A stretch of 64,000 bases of DNA from Chlamydiota bacterium. Its GTDB lineage: Bacteria; Chlamydiota; Chlamydiia; Chlamydiales; Parachlamydiaceae. A model generated the notes under the pieces. The model did not search any database. It was not told where the DNA came from and was given only the letters and a program-made list of their open reading frames with translations. Both the position numbers and the translations under genes were made by a program. Every line of letters begins with the position of its first letter. Position 1 is the stretch's first letter. The stretch spans positions 1-64,000 of the forward strand of contig JABDBC010000003.1 of assembly GCA_013288825.1 (NCBI GenBank), written 5' to 3'. This document shows positions 32,153 through 39,984 of the stretch, one piece after another.

Positions 32153-33538
32153 ATGGAAATTGAGATGTTGATTAAACAACCAGAATCAAAGACTTTGGAG
32201 TTTAAAAGGGATCTTTCGTCCTTACTTCCTGTTCTTAAAACTATCATTGCTTTCGCAAATACTGCAGGAGGAATCATCATTATTGGTTGCTCTCCTCCAG
32301 GAATAATCACTGGTGTGCAAAATGTTTTCAAAGAGGAAGAAAGGCTTGCAAATGCAATTGCAGATAGTATTCATCCATTTCTTCTTCCAGAACTTGAAGT
32401 GGCTACTCTTGAAGGAAAAGATCTTTTAATAATAAAAGTTGCACATTGGAAAGGTCCTTTTTACCTTAAAAAGGAAGGCATGCCCAAAGGTGTCTATGTT
32501 CGATTAGGATCGACAAGCCGCCCAGCAGGACCCGAGCTTATATCTGAACTTCAACGGTCTGTTTTATCTCTTTCTTTTGATCAACAGCCTTTGCCGGATT
32601 TGACAAAAGGTAGCTTGGACTTAGAAAAAATCGAACAAATTTTCAAAAGTCGAGGCAAAGAAATTAATACAGACAAACTTCAATCTTTAGGTATTTTAGT
32701 TCCGCATGCAAGGAATTTAGTTCCTTCAGTAGGCGGACTTATTTTGTTTGGTAGACCTTCTGAATTAAAGCAATCCTTTCCAGATGCGCGAGTAAGCTGC
32801 GGAAGATTTATAGGAGACAACAAGGCCAATATCCTGGATCGCTATGAAGTAGAAGGGACTATTTTAGATGCTGTTGAATCTGTCCCTAAATTCATAGCTC
32901 GTAATACAAGACTAGCAGCTCAGATTGAGGGAATTCGACGTAAGGATATACCGGAATATCCACATTTGGCTATCCGTGAAGTTTTGATTAACGCTTTGGT
33001 CCATAATGATTACTCAATTAAAGGCGCACATATTCAAATTGCTATTTTTGACAATCGTTTAGAAGTTCAAAATCCAGGAATGCTCCCATTTGGATTTACT
33101 ATGGAAGACTTAAAGGCAGGGGTAAGTCGAGTACGCAATCGTGTGATTGCACGTGTATTTCATGAATTACAACTTATGGAAGTGTGGGGAAGCGGCTACA
33201 AACGATGTATGGAAGATTGTAGACTTGGCAACTATTTAGCACCAGAATGGCTGGAATTGGGCGCTGCAGTTCGCGTTACATTTTCTCCTCATCAACGAAC
33301 ACAAACTAAAGAACTACAACCTTCTCAAGAAGTTCTACATGAACTTTTAGAACGCCAGAAAACCATATTATCTCTTTTTCAACCTGGATTACAACTATCA
33401 TTCCGCGAAATTTTTAAACTTCTTTCTGAATCAATCCCTGAGCGCACGTTGCGATATGATCTTGCCCTTTTACGGAGTAGAAAATTATTACTTCCACAAG
33501 GGAAGGGGCGGGCCACTGTATGGCAATTATTTGAGTAA
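32153..33538 (+). CDS. AlbA_2/Schlafen-type transcriptional regulator
   Basis: The 461-residue protein has the AlbA_2 domain at the start (ESKTLEFKRDLSSLLPVLKT, then FANTAGGIIIIGC), the GVYVRLGSTSRPA strand typical of this family around residues 117-129, the HATPase_c_4-like central module (YPHLAIREVLINALVHNDYS, and VQNPGMLPFGFT), and a C-terminal winged helix (FREIFKLLSESIPERTLRYD). It is probably a DNA-binding regulator in the COG2865 family. A 13-bp inverted repeat upstream could be its own operator. It is flanked on both sides by recombinase scars (31303-31895 and 33741-33877), so it may be cargo acquired in the same way as the lanthipeptide operon. Confidence 0.82.
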   Translation: MEIEMLIKQPESKTLEFKRDLSSLLPVLKTIIAFANTAGGIIIIGCSPPGIITGVQNVFKEEERLANAIADSIHPFLLPELEVATLEGKDLLIIKVAHWKGPFYLKKEGMPKGVYVRLGSTSRPAGPELISELQRSVLSLSFDQQPLPDLTKGSLDLEKIEQIFKSRGKEINTDKLQSLGILVPHARNLVPSVGGLILFGRPSELKQSFPDARVSCGRFIGDNKANILDRYEVEGTILDAVESVPKFIARNTRLAAQIEGIRRKDIPEYPHLAIREVLINALVHNDYSIKGAHIQIAIFDNRLEVQNPGMLPFGFTMEDLKAGVSRVRNRVIARVFHELQLMEVWGSGYKRCMEDCRLGNYLAPEWLELGAAVRVTFSPHQRTQTKELQPSQEVLHELLERQKTILSLFQPGLQLSFREIFKLLSESIPERTLRYDLALLRSRKLLLPQGKGRATVWQLFE

Positions 33539-33740
33539 TCTCCGGTTTCTCTACTTCAGTGGCTGTAAAATAGACTATTTTTGAAAACAGAAGATCGATT
33601 CCTAAAGCTTGAGACTGTAAAATAGAACACAGGTGTCATAGCAATGCTTAATATGCACTTATATGTATAGGAAAAGAAGATGATAAAAAGAACTTGCTGC
33701 ATTTCCATACCCACTCCTAAATATAAGTGAATAAGGACTT
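33539..33740. other. Intergenic region with CTGTAAAATAGA direct repeat
   Basis: CTGTAAAATAGA occurs at about 33564 and again at about 33613. No gene is seen in this stretch. Confidence 0.35.
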
Positions 33741-33877
33741 ACCATTTCTTTTCCAAACTATAGAGGACATAGTCTTCGCGCAGGATTTGTTACAACTGCT
33801 ATTTTGAATGGTGTGCCAGAGTATTCGATCATGAAGCAAACAGATCACAAGAAAAGTGACACCGTAAAAAAACACGT
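33741..33877 (+). pseudogene. 3' fragment of the tyrosine recombinase (third copy)
   Basis: ACCATTTCTTTTCCAAACTA and the following 115 bases match the recombinase region 23925-24060 with few changes, covering the HxxR box (one arginine codon region altered, CTTCGC for CTGCGG) and the KQTDHKKSD motif. It stops just before the tyrosine codon, where the sequence diverges. It has the same orientation as the intact gene. Confidence 0.85.
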
Positions 33878-33911
33878 CACCAAATCGTGAATTATTGATT
33901 TGGTGATTTAC

Positions 33912-34457
33912 TTAACTTAAATGATCGTCTTTAGGTACTTCACAACTGATTTCATTTTTAGATGCTTTATCCAAAAGACTAAGAATAGTTTTTTCAGAGA
34001 CAGGTTTGTAATCCCAAACCTCAACACATAGGTTGAGTCGATTGGATATGATCTTTCTAGGTCTTTTATCGTGGACATGACCGTGCAATTGAAAATGGGT
34101 TGGAGCTTGTTCGGAGGGAATATGAATAAGCTCAACAAGATGACGGCCAATTTTCAAAAAGGCTGACTCCAGAACAATATTGAATCCGACCCGAGTCATC
34201 CAGCTTGCATTTCGATCGTGATTGCCGCGAATACAAATCTTTTGACCATTGAGTTGTGAGCAAATAGAGTGAAGGTGTTCGACATCTCCCAGTCCGAAAT
34301 CTCCAAGAAAGAAGACTTGATCATCCTTACCTACGCTTTGATTCCAATTATCAATGAGATTTCTATCCATCTCTTCAACATTTGTATATGGACGACTTGC
34401 GTATCTTATGATATTGGTGTGTGAGAAGTGAGTATCTGCGATAAACCATTTTTTCAT
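33912..34457 (-). CDS. Calcineurin-like metallophosphoesterase
   Basis: The 181-residue protein carries the metal-binding motifs of the metallophosphoesterase superfamily in order: IADTHFSH (6-13), LGDFGLGD (about 51-58), RGNHDRN (about 77-83) and LHGHVHD (about 123-129). It is the compact YfcE-like or phage-type form, likely cytosolic, acting on a phosphoester; the substrate cannot be deduced. It is transcribed in the same direction as the AbiE module upstream (gap 11 bases from the broken toxin gene), so it may be read as the last gene of that operon. Confidence 0.85.
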   Translation of the reverse strand: MKKWFIADTHFSHTNIIRYASRPYTNVEEMDRNLIDNWNQSVGKDDQVFFLGDFGLGDVEHLHSICSQLNGQKICIRGNHDRNASWMTRVGFNIVLESAFLKIGRHLVELIHIPSEQAPTHFQLHGHVHDKRPRKIISNRLNLCVEVWDYKPVSEKTILSLLDKASKNEISCEVPKDDHLS

Positions 34458-34468
34458 ATTCGATCTCT

Positions 34469-35340
34469 TTATTCAGAAGTGCATAGTTGCGTATTATTAC
34501 TTAGCCAAGAATTAATGAAAGAAATTACATCTTGGATTAATTCAGGAGGCTTATTCGCAACTTGATTACTTGAGAGATTCTTTTGATATTCGCGCCATAA
34601 TGGTTGCAACATCTCTATAAATTCAACATCATACTTTAGAGGTAATTTCAGCTGGGTTTGTCTATGATTAAACACTGTTGTCACGACCTTATGAGTGTAA
34701 TCGGGATCTAAGCATTTCTTTAAAGAGATGAGAGAGTGGAGGTCATGAAAATCCTTCATTCTGGTGTTACCCATGCCGCGATGAACCACTGTCTCGAGCT
34801 TCTCTGCAAAAATAAACTCTTTGGGATACGAACGAACTTGAATTTTACTTTCAAAAAGAGGACCTTTCGATGTTGATGTTAAATCCATCGAATAGTCAAT
34901 AGCCTCTACGATATCCCCAAAACCTAGATCAATCTGAATATAAGTTTGTGGTCCACCCAGCTTTGCTAAAAGCAGCACCTCAATGCCTGTGTAGTCCATG
35001 TGAGGATGTGCAAGCTTGCCTATTTTTACTTTTTCAAATTCAAATCCATCTTCGAGGTGAACACTACAAATGTGATCGAAGGCTTTACTCACGAACTCTT
35101 CTGTATTTTGCAGTTTATCAACCAAGAAATCTAAATCCTTTGTTTCACGTCCTATGGTATGTATCGAGCTAGAAGAGATCCCCCTTTAAGAATGAAGTTA
35201 CCCTTATACTTAGATTGACAGAGTCGGGCTAAGAACCGCTCTAAAATCAAGTTGTGCCAAATTTCATCAAAAGTAAGATCGCGTTCCTTCGCAATCGACC
35301 GAAGTCGTTGTTTCATGGATTGTTTTAAAGAATTGTTCAT
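34469..35340 (-). pseudogene. abiEii: AbiEii-type nucleotidyltransferase toxin, frameshifted
   Basis: The start encodes LERFLARLCQSKYKGNFILK followed by GGSLLARY, the GS motif of AbiEii nucleotidyltransferases. The frame meets TAG at 35152-35154. Reading resumes one frame over at GRETKDLDFLVDK (DxD motif) and continues to 34469 with the family pattern IQIDLGFGD and FAEKLETVVHRGMGNTRMKD. A one-base indel near 35150-35156 separates the two catalytic motifs, so as written the toxin is inactive. The ATG overlaps the AbiEi stop (ATGA). A second AbiEii scrap lies at 36403-36642. A sequencing error or programmed frameshift cannot be excluded. Confidence 0.8.
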
Positions 35341-35933
35341 GTTGTGAGTGCCATAATGAAGGGATGAATATCGACCCGAAGCGTCTTAGCATATTTCAGA
35401 AGCTTATTTAGATCAGGTTTAGCAGAACCAGTTTGACGAAGGTAAGCCTGTAATGCCTTAATGGCAATTTCTTTGCTTAAATACCGAAAGGAATCGACCA
35501 CTGTTCTTTCTTTATCAAAAATTTTAAGATGGGCTGTTCCTAATTGAATTACTGTTTGCCCAAGTTCAATATTTCGCATGCGAATGATTCGCGTTTTAGG
35601 TCTTTGAGGACTTTTTAAAGCGTGAGGAATTGCAATCCAAAACTGCCTCATTATTTGATCTGTAAGGCCGTAATAACAAAGTGCTGAGATCAAGCAAATT
35701 ACCCCATTGGGTATGCTCATCGCCATTAAAGCTAAATCTTCCCATTGAAAATCGATTTCTATCTTTGCTTGAGAACCTTTGTAAACGCCACGAGTTACTC
35801 GTTCTATTACGCCTTTTTTACAAAAATGAGCAAGCATACGGGAGGGAATGCCAGCAACTCGAGCTTCAGAAGCCGTGAAAACTGGCGTTTCTATAAAAAC
35901 TTGAATAGCAGCATCATATTTTGAAGTAGTCAT
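35337..35933 (-). CDS. abiEi: AbiEi-type antitoxin/transcriptional regulator
   Basis: The 198-residue protein has an N-terminal winged-helix domain (PVFTASEARVAGIPSRMLAH, then CKKGVIERVTRGVYKG at about residues 35-50) and the AbiEi C-terminal region (ICLISALCYYGLTDQ, ERTVVDSFRY). AbiEi antitoxins neutralise the AbiEii nucleotidyltransferase and repress their own operon by binding inverted repeats in the promoter. A 9-bp inverted repeat sits 18 bases upstream of the start. Overlap with the toxin gene is 4 bases. The toxin partner is broken, so this may persist as a regulator only. Confidence 0.85.
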   Translation of the reverse strand: MTTSKYDAAIQVFIETPVFTASEARVAGIPSRMLAHFCKKGVIERVTRGVYKGSQAKIEIDFQWEDLALMAMSIPNGVICLISALCYYGLTDQIMRQFWIAIPHALKSPQRPKTRIIRMRNIELGQTVIQLGTAHLKIFDKERTVVDSFRYLSKEIAIKALQAYLRQTGSAKPDLNKLLKYAKTLRVDIHPFIMALTT

Positions 35934-35950
35934 AGTCTAACGTGTAACAT

Positions 35951-35979
35951 AAGTACCCATAAATTTCAAGTGGGTACTT
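35951..35979 (-). promoter_or_regulatory. Operator candidate for the AbiE operon
   Basis: AAGTACCCA (35951-35959) pairs with TGGGTACTT (35971-35979) with an 11-base spacer, 20 bp centre to centre, just upstream of the antitoxin start. AbiEi proteins are known to bind such inverted repeats. Confidence 0.6.
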
Positions 35980-36240
35980 GAATTACATACAATTGAATAG
36001 CTTTCCTCACTGTGGAGATGACAAGTACAGAGCAAAGTCATAAAATTCGGTGTAATCAACACTGAGATCTGGAATATTGGAGTTAAACGGTGCTCCTTGA
36101 TTATAGAATAGTGTTATCAAATTGACTTTTGCCATGATTCAAAGCATATATGCAAAAGTGCTTTCCTCATCAGAAGGAATGCCTGAAAAAGCTTCTAAGG
36201 GAGAAAATAAGCACGGCTTCACACCAACCGGAGAAAAACC

Positions 36241-36402
36241 ATGTCACAAACCTTATCGACGTTGTTGCTTCGCAATCTCCACGACGTGTTCGGTGAGATT
36301 GATCCCGTGCGTCGACGCGCAACGGTCGATGAAATCTTTCACGAAGATGCTGTGTTCTATGATCCTAACGGTGGCATTTACCGAGGCTGCGACGAGATCG
36401 AC
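36241..36402 (+). pseudogene. 5' fragment of a SnoaL/NTF2-like gene
   Basis: ATGTCACAAACC follows GGAGAAAAACC and encodes 54 residues of an NTF2-like fold (LHDVFGEIDPVRRRATVDEI, then AVFYDPNGGIYRGCDEID) before the homology stops at about 36402, where an antisense AbiEii scrap begins. The fragment is markedly richer in G+C and in CGC/GAC codons than everything around it, suggesting origin in another bacterium, possibly a proteobacterium. Confidence 0.6.
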
Positions 36403-36642
36403 ATGGATTTTATCTTTCATCTTAGCAAAAGTGGCTTTTAGAATTGTTCGATAACCAGGATATTCCAAATGCGGCTTAGAAAGTGGCTCTATGCGTTCAA
36501 AGGAAAAGGTGAATCCATCGTCTGATGATATCGATACAATCTCTTCAAAGACTTCTTGAAGCCCTTTTACTTCGGCATTCATAGTTTTACTTCGAGCCGT
36601 TTCCTTAGTAAGGTTATGAAAGAGTTTTATTTTATTAAGCAA
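36403..36642 (-). pseudogene. Fragment of a second AbiEii-type toxin gene
   Basis: The minus strand encodes TMNAEVKGLQEVFEEIVSIS then DDGFTFSFERIEPLSKPHLE and YPGYRTILKATF, which parallels the AbiEii region at 34900-35120 (LEDGFEFEKVKIGKLAHPH). Only the middle of the protein is present; it is cut at about 36402 by the foreign NTF2-like fragment, and the N-terminal GS motif is missing. Confidence 0.6.
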
Positions 36643-36805
36643 GGCTTTCCAACTATTGGAAAAAAGCTCTGAAGAGCAGACAGAAAAATTAAATTAATGG
36701 TGCAAAGTCTCATCTACGAACTTATGCTTAGTACCGTCATTGCATAGGGACTGCATCTTATGGTATACTACCGTATTTCAGAGAAATGAAGACAAGGAGT
36801 CAACT

Positions 36806-37033
36806 ATGACACTTAGTGAAGAGGCTATGTGTTTTCTCGAAGAACATATTCCAGAACTCGCTGATGTAGCATTCAAGCAGGCATACTGGGCCGCCCTGGC
36901 ATCTGGAAGTAGTGTACTTATAAGTGAAAATGGGAATCTTGTGGAGGTATTTCCTGATGGGAAGCAAAGTTTTATCAAACGTCTACCTCCATCAACGCCA
37001 GTAACCCGCGGTCAGAGGTTGGAAATTCAATGA
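36806..37033 (+). CDS. Small partner of zeta-toxin-like kinase, putative antitoxin
   Basis: From the ATG at 36806, which has the strong ribosome site AAGGAG, the product has 75 residues; an in-frame start 66 bases upstream lacks one. It contains an acidic helix (LSEEAMCFLEEHIPELADVA), then AYWAALASGSSVLISENGNL and a strand VEVFPDGKQSFIKRL. Small proteins of this kind are often found just before zeta-like ATPases. The stop overlaps the next ATG (ATGA), so the two are co-translated. The antitoxin role is inferred from context. Confidence 0.6.
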   Translation: MTLSEEAMCFLEEHIPELADVAFKQAYWAALASGSSVLISENGNLVEVFPDGKQSFIKRLPPSTPVTRGQRLEIQ

Positions 37034-37779
37034 ATAAAGGAATCCCTCGTCTTCGTATGTTCGCAGGCCCAAATGGTTCGGGTAAGAGCACATTTAGATC
37101 CATCATCCGTCCTGAACTGCTTGGAATATACATTAACCCCGATGAGATCGAAAAGGAAATTCGTGATTTTGGTTTCCTTGATCTTCAAAGCTATCAAGTA
37201 ACAACGACGGCAAAAGAAGTAATAGATTTTTTTATTAATTCTCCGCTTCTAAAAAAAGCCGATTTGCTAGACGATGTGCATAGCCTGCGTTTCAATGATG
37301 AGAAATTGAGTTTCCATAACGTGGGAGTCAATGCTTATTTTGCCTCAGTTGCAGCCGATTTTGTCCGTAACAAGCTCATTGAATGCTCAAAATCTTTTAC
37401 TTTTGAGACTGTAATGTCCTTTCCAGATAAGGTGGAGTTGCTCCGTAGGGCACAAACAAAAGGCTATCGAACCTATCTCTATTATGTAGCAACCGAAGAT
37501 CCTTCCATTAATATCTCGCGTGTCCGCTATCGGGTAAGAATGGGTGGACATTCCGTGCCGGAGGATAAGATTGTAAGCCGTTACAAACGCTCTCTTGATT
37601 TGTTGATGCAGGCTGTTCAATTCACCAATCGTTCTTACATTTTTGATAACTCGACTCATGAACACATCTGGTTAGCAGAAATCACCGATGGACAAGTGCT
37701 GGAAATGAAAACAGATCAGATCCCTGCATGGTTTAAAAAAACTTTGGGAGGCAAATTCAATATAGAAAATAAGAGATAG
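37030..37779 (+). CDS. Zeta-toxin-family P-loop kinase
   Basis: The 249-residue protein has a P-loop GPNGSGKST at residues 13-21, the INPDEIEKEI segment typical of zeta toxins (about 37-46), FETVMSF after the central helix (substrate side), and the family signature RVRYRVRMGGHSVPEDKI with RYKRSLDLL and IFDNS towards the end. Zeta toxins phosphorylate UDP-N-acetylamino sugars; many members of this subfamily are of unproven toxicity. It is coupled by ATGA to a small upstream gene, as in a toxin-antitoxin pair. Confidence 0.82.
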   Translation: MNKGIPRLRMFAGPNGSGKSTFRSIIRPELLGIYINPDEIEKEIRDFGFLDLQSYQVTTTAKEVIDFFINSPLLKKADLLDDVHSLRFNDEKLSFHNVGVNAYFASVAADFVRNKLIECSKSFTFETVMSFPDKVELLRRAQTKGYRTYLYYVATEDPSINISRVRYRVRMGGHSVPEDKIVSRYKRSLDLLMQAVQFTNRSYIFDNSTHEHIWLAEITDGQVLEMKTDQIPAWFKKTLGGKFNIENKR

Positions 37780-37929
37780 TTAGCATGGATGTCTTTCCAT
37801 TTAAAAAATGACACAGCAGTTAGAATGTGCTGAAGAAAATGCTAGAATCAGAGTGTCTAATGCGTTTTCAAGCTGTCTCCTAGAGGCAAGTTTTGATTTG
37901 ACTCAAATAATTAATAAAAAGTGAAATAA

Positions 37930-38634
37930 ATGCCTTTAATATCTCGCTCTTTGCCACCTAAAAAAATTGAGTATAAAAAAGGAGAAATGCAACTTTTATT
38001 TAGACCATTTGAAGCAGATGATGCTAGAAAATTTCAAGATGTGCTTAAAGATACTCTCCCAGCCCTTTATAAATATATGTTATGGCCAGAACAAGATTGG
38101 AACTTTGAGGAGTGTCTTCGTTGGACTATACAACGACATGGTGAATATTTTTTAGGGATAGAATTTGAGTGGGGATGTTTTAACCTTTTAACAGGTGAGT
38201 TACTTGGAGCTGTTGGTATAATGCCTGCCTTTTCCTTTAACCCTGATTGTTATGAAATAGGTTATTGGATTTCTCAAAAACACACCAATAAGGGTTTAGC
38301 TACTCTCTGCACACAAGTCATTACTTTGGCTTCGTTTAAATGCCTTGGCGTTAAACGCTTGCAAGTTGGTAGCGCCTCTGCTAATCAAGCAAGCATTCGT
38401 GTTATCGAAAAATGTGGCTTTAAATATGAGGGAGAGCTTAGAGGGCTATTTCCCCCTCCTTCAGAAGAAAAAATTAAAAGGGGTACTCTGTACTGTGAAA
38501 CCGATTATTTGTACGCGCTTTTGTATAATGATTGCGAAAAACTTAACTGGTATGAGGATGTTCAAAAATCATCATCAATTTTCAGCTTAGATGGCGAAAA
38601 TGTATTATTTTCTGAATTGCCAGTAAAAATCTAA
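37930..38634 (+). CDS. GNAT-family N-acetyltransferase (RimJ/RimL type)
   Basis: The 234-residue protein shows the RimJ/RimL-like acetyltransferase fold: LLFRPFEADDARKFQDVLKD at the start, LLGAVGIMPAF, EIGYWISQKHTNKGLATLCT (acetyl-CoA binding loop, here NKGLAT), then SANQASIRVIEKCGFKYEGE. It acetylates an amino group, either of a protein N-terminus or a small molecule such as an antibiotic. Its end overlaps the convergent gene by 4 bases. Confidence 0.85.
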   Translation: MPLISRSLPPKKIEYKKGEMQLLFRPFEADDARKFQDVLKDTLPALYKYMLWPEQDWNFEECLRWTIQRHGEYFLGIEFEWGCFNLLTGELLGAVGIMPAFSFNPDCYEIGYWISQKHTNKGLATLCTQVITLASFKCLGVKRLQVGSASANQASIRVIEKCGFKYEGELRGLFPPPSEEKIKRGTLYCETDYLYALLYNDCEKLNWYEDVQKSSSIFSLDGENVLFSELPVKI

Positions 38635-39197
38635 TAATCTATCTTCTTTTGGATTTTTTTGGTTATTGTGTTTAGAGATTCAGCATCGGTATCGAATTCA
38701 ATATCAAATTCCATGTTGTGATACAAATGAAAATACTGAGCCCTTGAAGAGCCTAAGATACGTCCATTTCTTTCCTTTTCTCTTTTTTCCAAGACCTCCA
38801 ATGGAGCTTTAAGCCTTATCCAAAGAACGGGAAAGTCTTTTAGAACTTCTTTCCAAGTACCTATGTTTTCTTGTCCAAAGGCAAAATCATCAACGATAAT
38901 GCAGTGTCCAGATATCGCAAGATTTTTAACTACATCTCTGAATGTATGCTGCATCTTGCTGGCAAAAGGGCCCATGCGCAGTTCTTGCATAGTGATTCCA
39001 TCCTGGTCGTGCAGACTTTTCCAACTAAAGCCTGAGCATGTATAGCCCCCTACCCAATTGTTCATTTTCTGAGGCATCCATCCGATCACTTTATCAAAGC
39101 TTATATGTAAAAAAGGCCTTTCAAGAACATCTTGAAGAGATTTTGCTAAGGTTGTTTTACCAACGCTGGAAGGTCCATTTAGATAGATGATTTGCAT
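38631..39197 (-). CDS. Chloramphenicol phosphotransferase-like P-loop kinase
   Basis: From the ATG at 39195-39197 the protein has 188 residues; a GTG 15 bases upstream is possible. It opens with MQIIYLNGPSSVGKTTLAKS, the P-loop of chloramphenicol phosphotransferases, then LHISFDKVIGWMP (about residues 30-42), IIVDDFAFG (about 100-108) and VLWIRLKAPLEVLEKREKER. The family phosphorylates chloramphenicol or acts as a general small-molecule kinase. Clustered with two acetyltransferases, it may be part of a detoxification group. The real substrate is unknown. Confidence 0.75.
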   Translation of the reverse strand: MQIIYLNGPSSVGKTTLAKSLQDVLERPFLHISFDKVIGWMPQKMNNWVGGYTCSGFSWKSLHDQDGITMQELRMGPFASKMQHTFRDVVKNLAISGHCIIVDDFAFGQENIGTWKEVLKDFPVLWIRLKAPLEVLEKREKERNGRILGSSRAQYFHLYHNMEFDIEFDTDAESLNTITKKIQKKIDY

Positions 39198-39244
39198 AAT
39201 ATATGATGACACTTTTCAATAGACGATTGAGAGTTCACATTTCT

Positions 39245-39673
39245 TTATTTCCTAATAAGCAATTCTTTTCTTAGATAATGGAAAGAGGTCTCATACATAT
39301 ATCCTGAGCGTGTGAATTCCAATTCAAATCCCATTTTTAGATAGAAACCCAGAGCTTGGAAACTCATGGTTTCTACAAACGCGAAAGGACATCGATTGTC
39401 TTGACCATATGCTAATGCATGTTGCATGAGTTTGGTGGCAACTCCATGACCTCTATATTCTTCTTCAACATAAACATACTTCACATGCAAAGCTCCCCAA
39501 AAAAGTTCGACGACGATAGCTCCGGCAAAAGAATCTCTTTTGGCATTTGCCACAAAGGCTACAGCGTCAAACTTTTCATCATGACCTGTTATGGCTATTG
39601 CATGACGGCTAAAGCCTTCATAAATCTGTTTTTTCAGTCTTTCGCTTAAAGACTGCTCCTTTATCTCAATCAT
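39245..39673 (-). CDS. GNAT-family N-acetyltransferase
   Basis: The 142-residue protein has the minimal GNAT fold: a strand pair (DAVAFVANAKRDSFAGAIVV), LHVKYVYVEEEYRGHGVATK with the acetyl-CoA pyrophosphate loop RGHGVA (about residues 74-79), FVETMSFQALGFYLKMGFEL at the C-terminus. The substrate is unknown. It lies 48 bases upstream of the kinase gene on the same strand and is probably co-transcribed with it. Confidence 0.82.
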   Translation of the reverse strand: MIEIKEQSLSERLKKQIYEGFSRHAIAITGHDEKFDAVAFVANAKRDSFAGAIVVELFWGALHVKYVYVEEEYRGHGVATKLMQHALAYGQDNRCPFAFVETMSFQALGFYLKMGFELEFTRSGYMYETSFHYLRKELLIRK

Positions 39674-39828
39674 TTTATTATTCTAATCCAGCGGCTATTA
39701 CAGAACAACTTTGGGTTTCGATTAACAGCAACTCCCACTTTTAGCGGAAAGTGCTGGTAATCTAATGCAGGAATTGCGGTTTCTCGCATTGATTAAATAT
39801 TCATTTCTCATTGCTGCTAATGTGTCTT

Positions 39829-39899
39829 CAATTGAGCAGAAAGATGGAAAGCCATTGTGGCTGCCTTTTGGAAGTCAGTAAAAGCAAGCTCAGAGCGAT
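39829..39899 (-). pseudogene. 3' scar of a lanC gene
   Basis: CAATTGAGCAGAAAGATGGA and the next 50 bases match the end of the lanC at 24419-24489 (about 85 percent by eye), in the same minus-strand orientation, including the codons SKRQPQWLSIFLLN and the stop. Homology stops abruptly at about 39899. It is 9 kb from the lanthipeptide cluster. Confidence 0.75.
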
Positions 39900-39917
39900 T
39901 CATCGTTTGTTATCGGT

Positions 39918-39984
39918 TTACCGCTCTAACATCAAGGTAACTGGCCCATCATTAACCAAAGAAACTTTCATTTCGGCTCCATGG
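39918..39984 (-). pseudogene. dtd: 3' scar of a dtd (D-aminoacyl-tRNA deacylase) gene
   Basis: The minus strand encodes HGAEMKVSLVNDGPVTLMLE followed by Arg and TAA at 39918-39920. MxVSLVNDGPVT is the conserved C-terminal end of D-aminoacyl-tRNA deacylases. Only about 22 codons remain; upstream the sequence runs into the next gene. Dtd is normally chromosomal, so this marks a past recombination with a chromosome-like segment. Confidence 0.7.
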
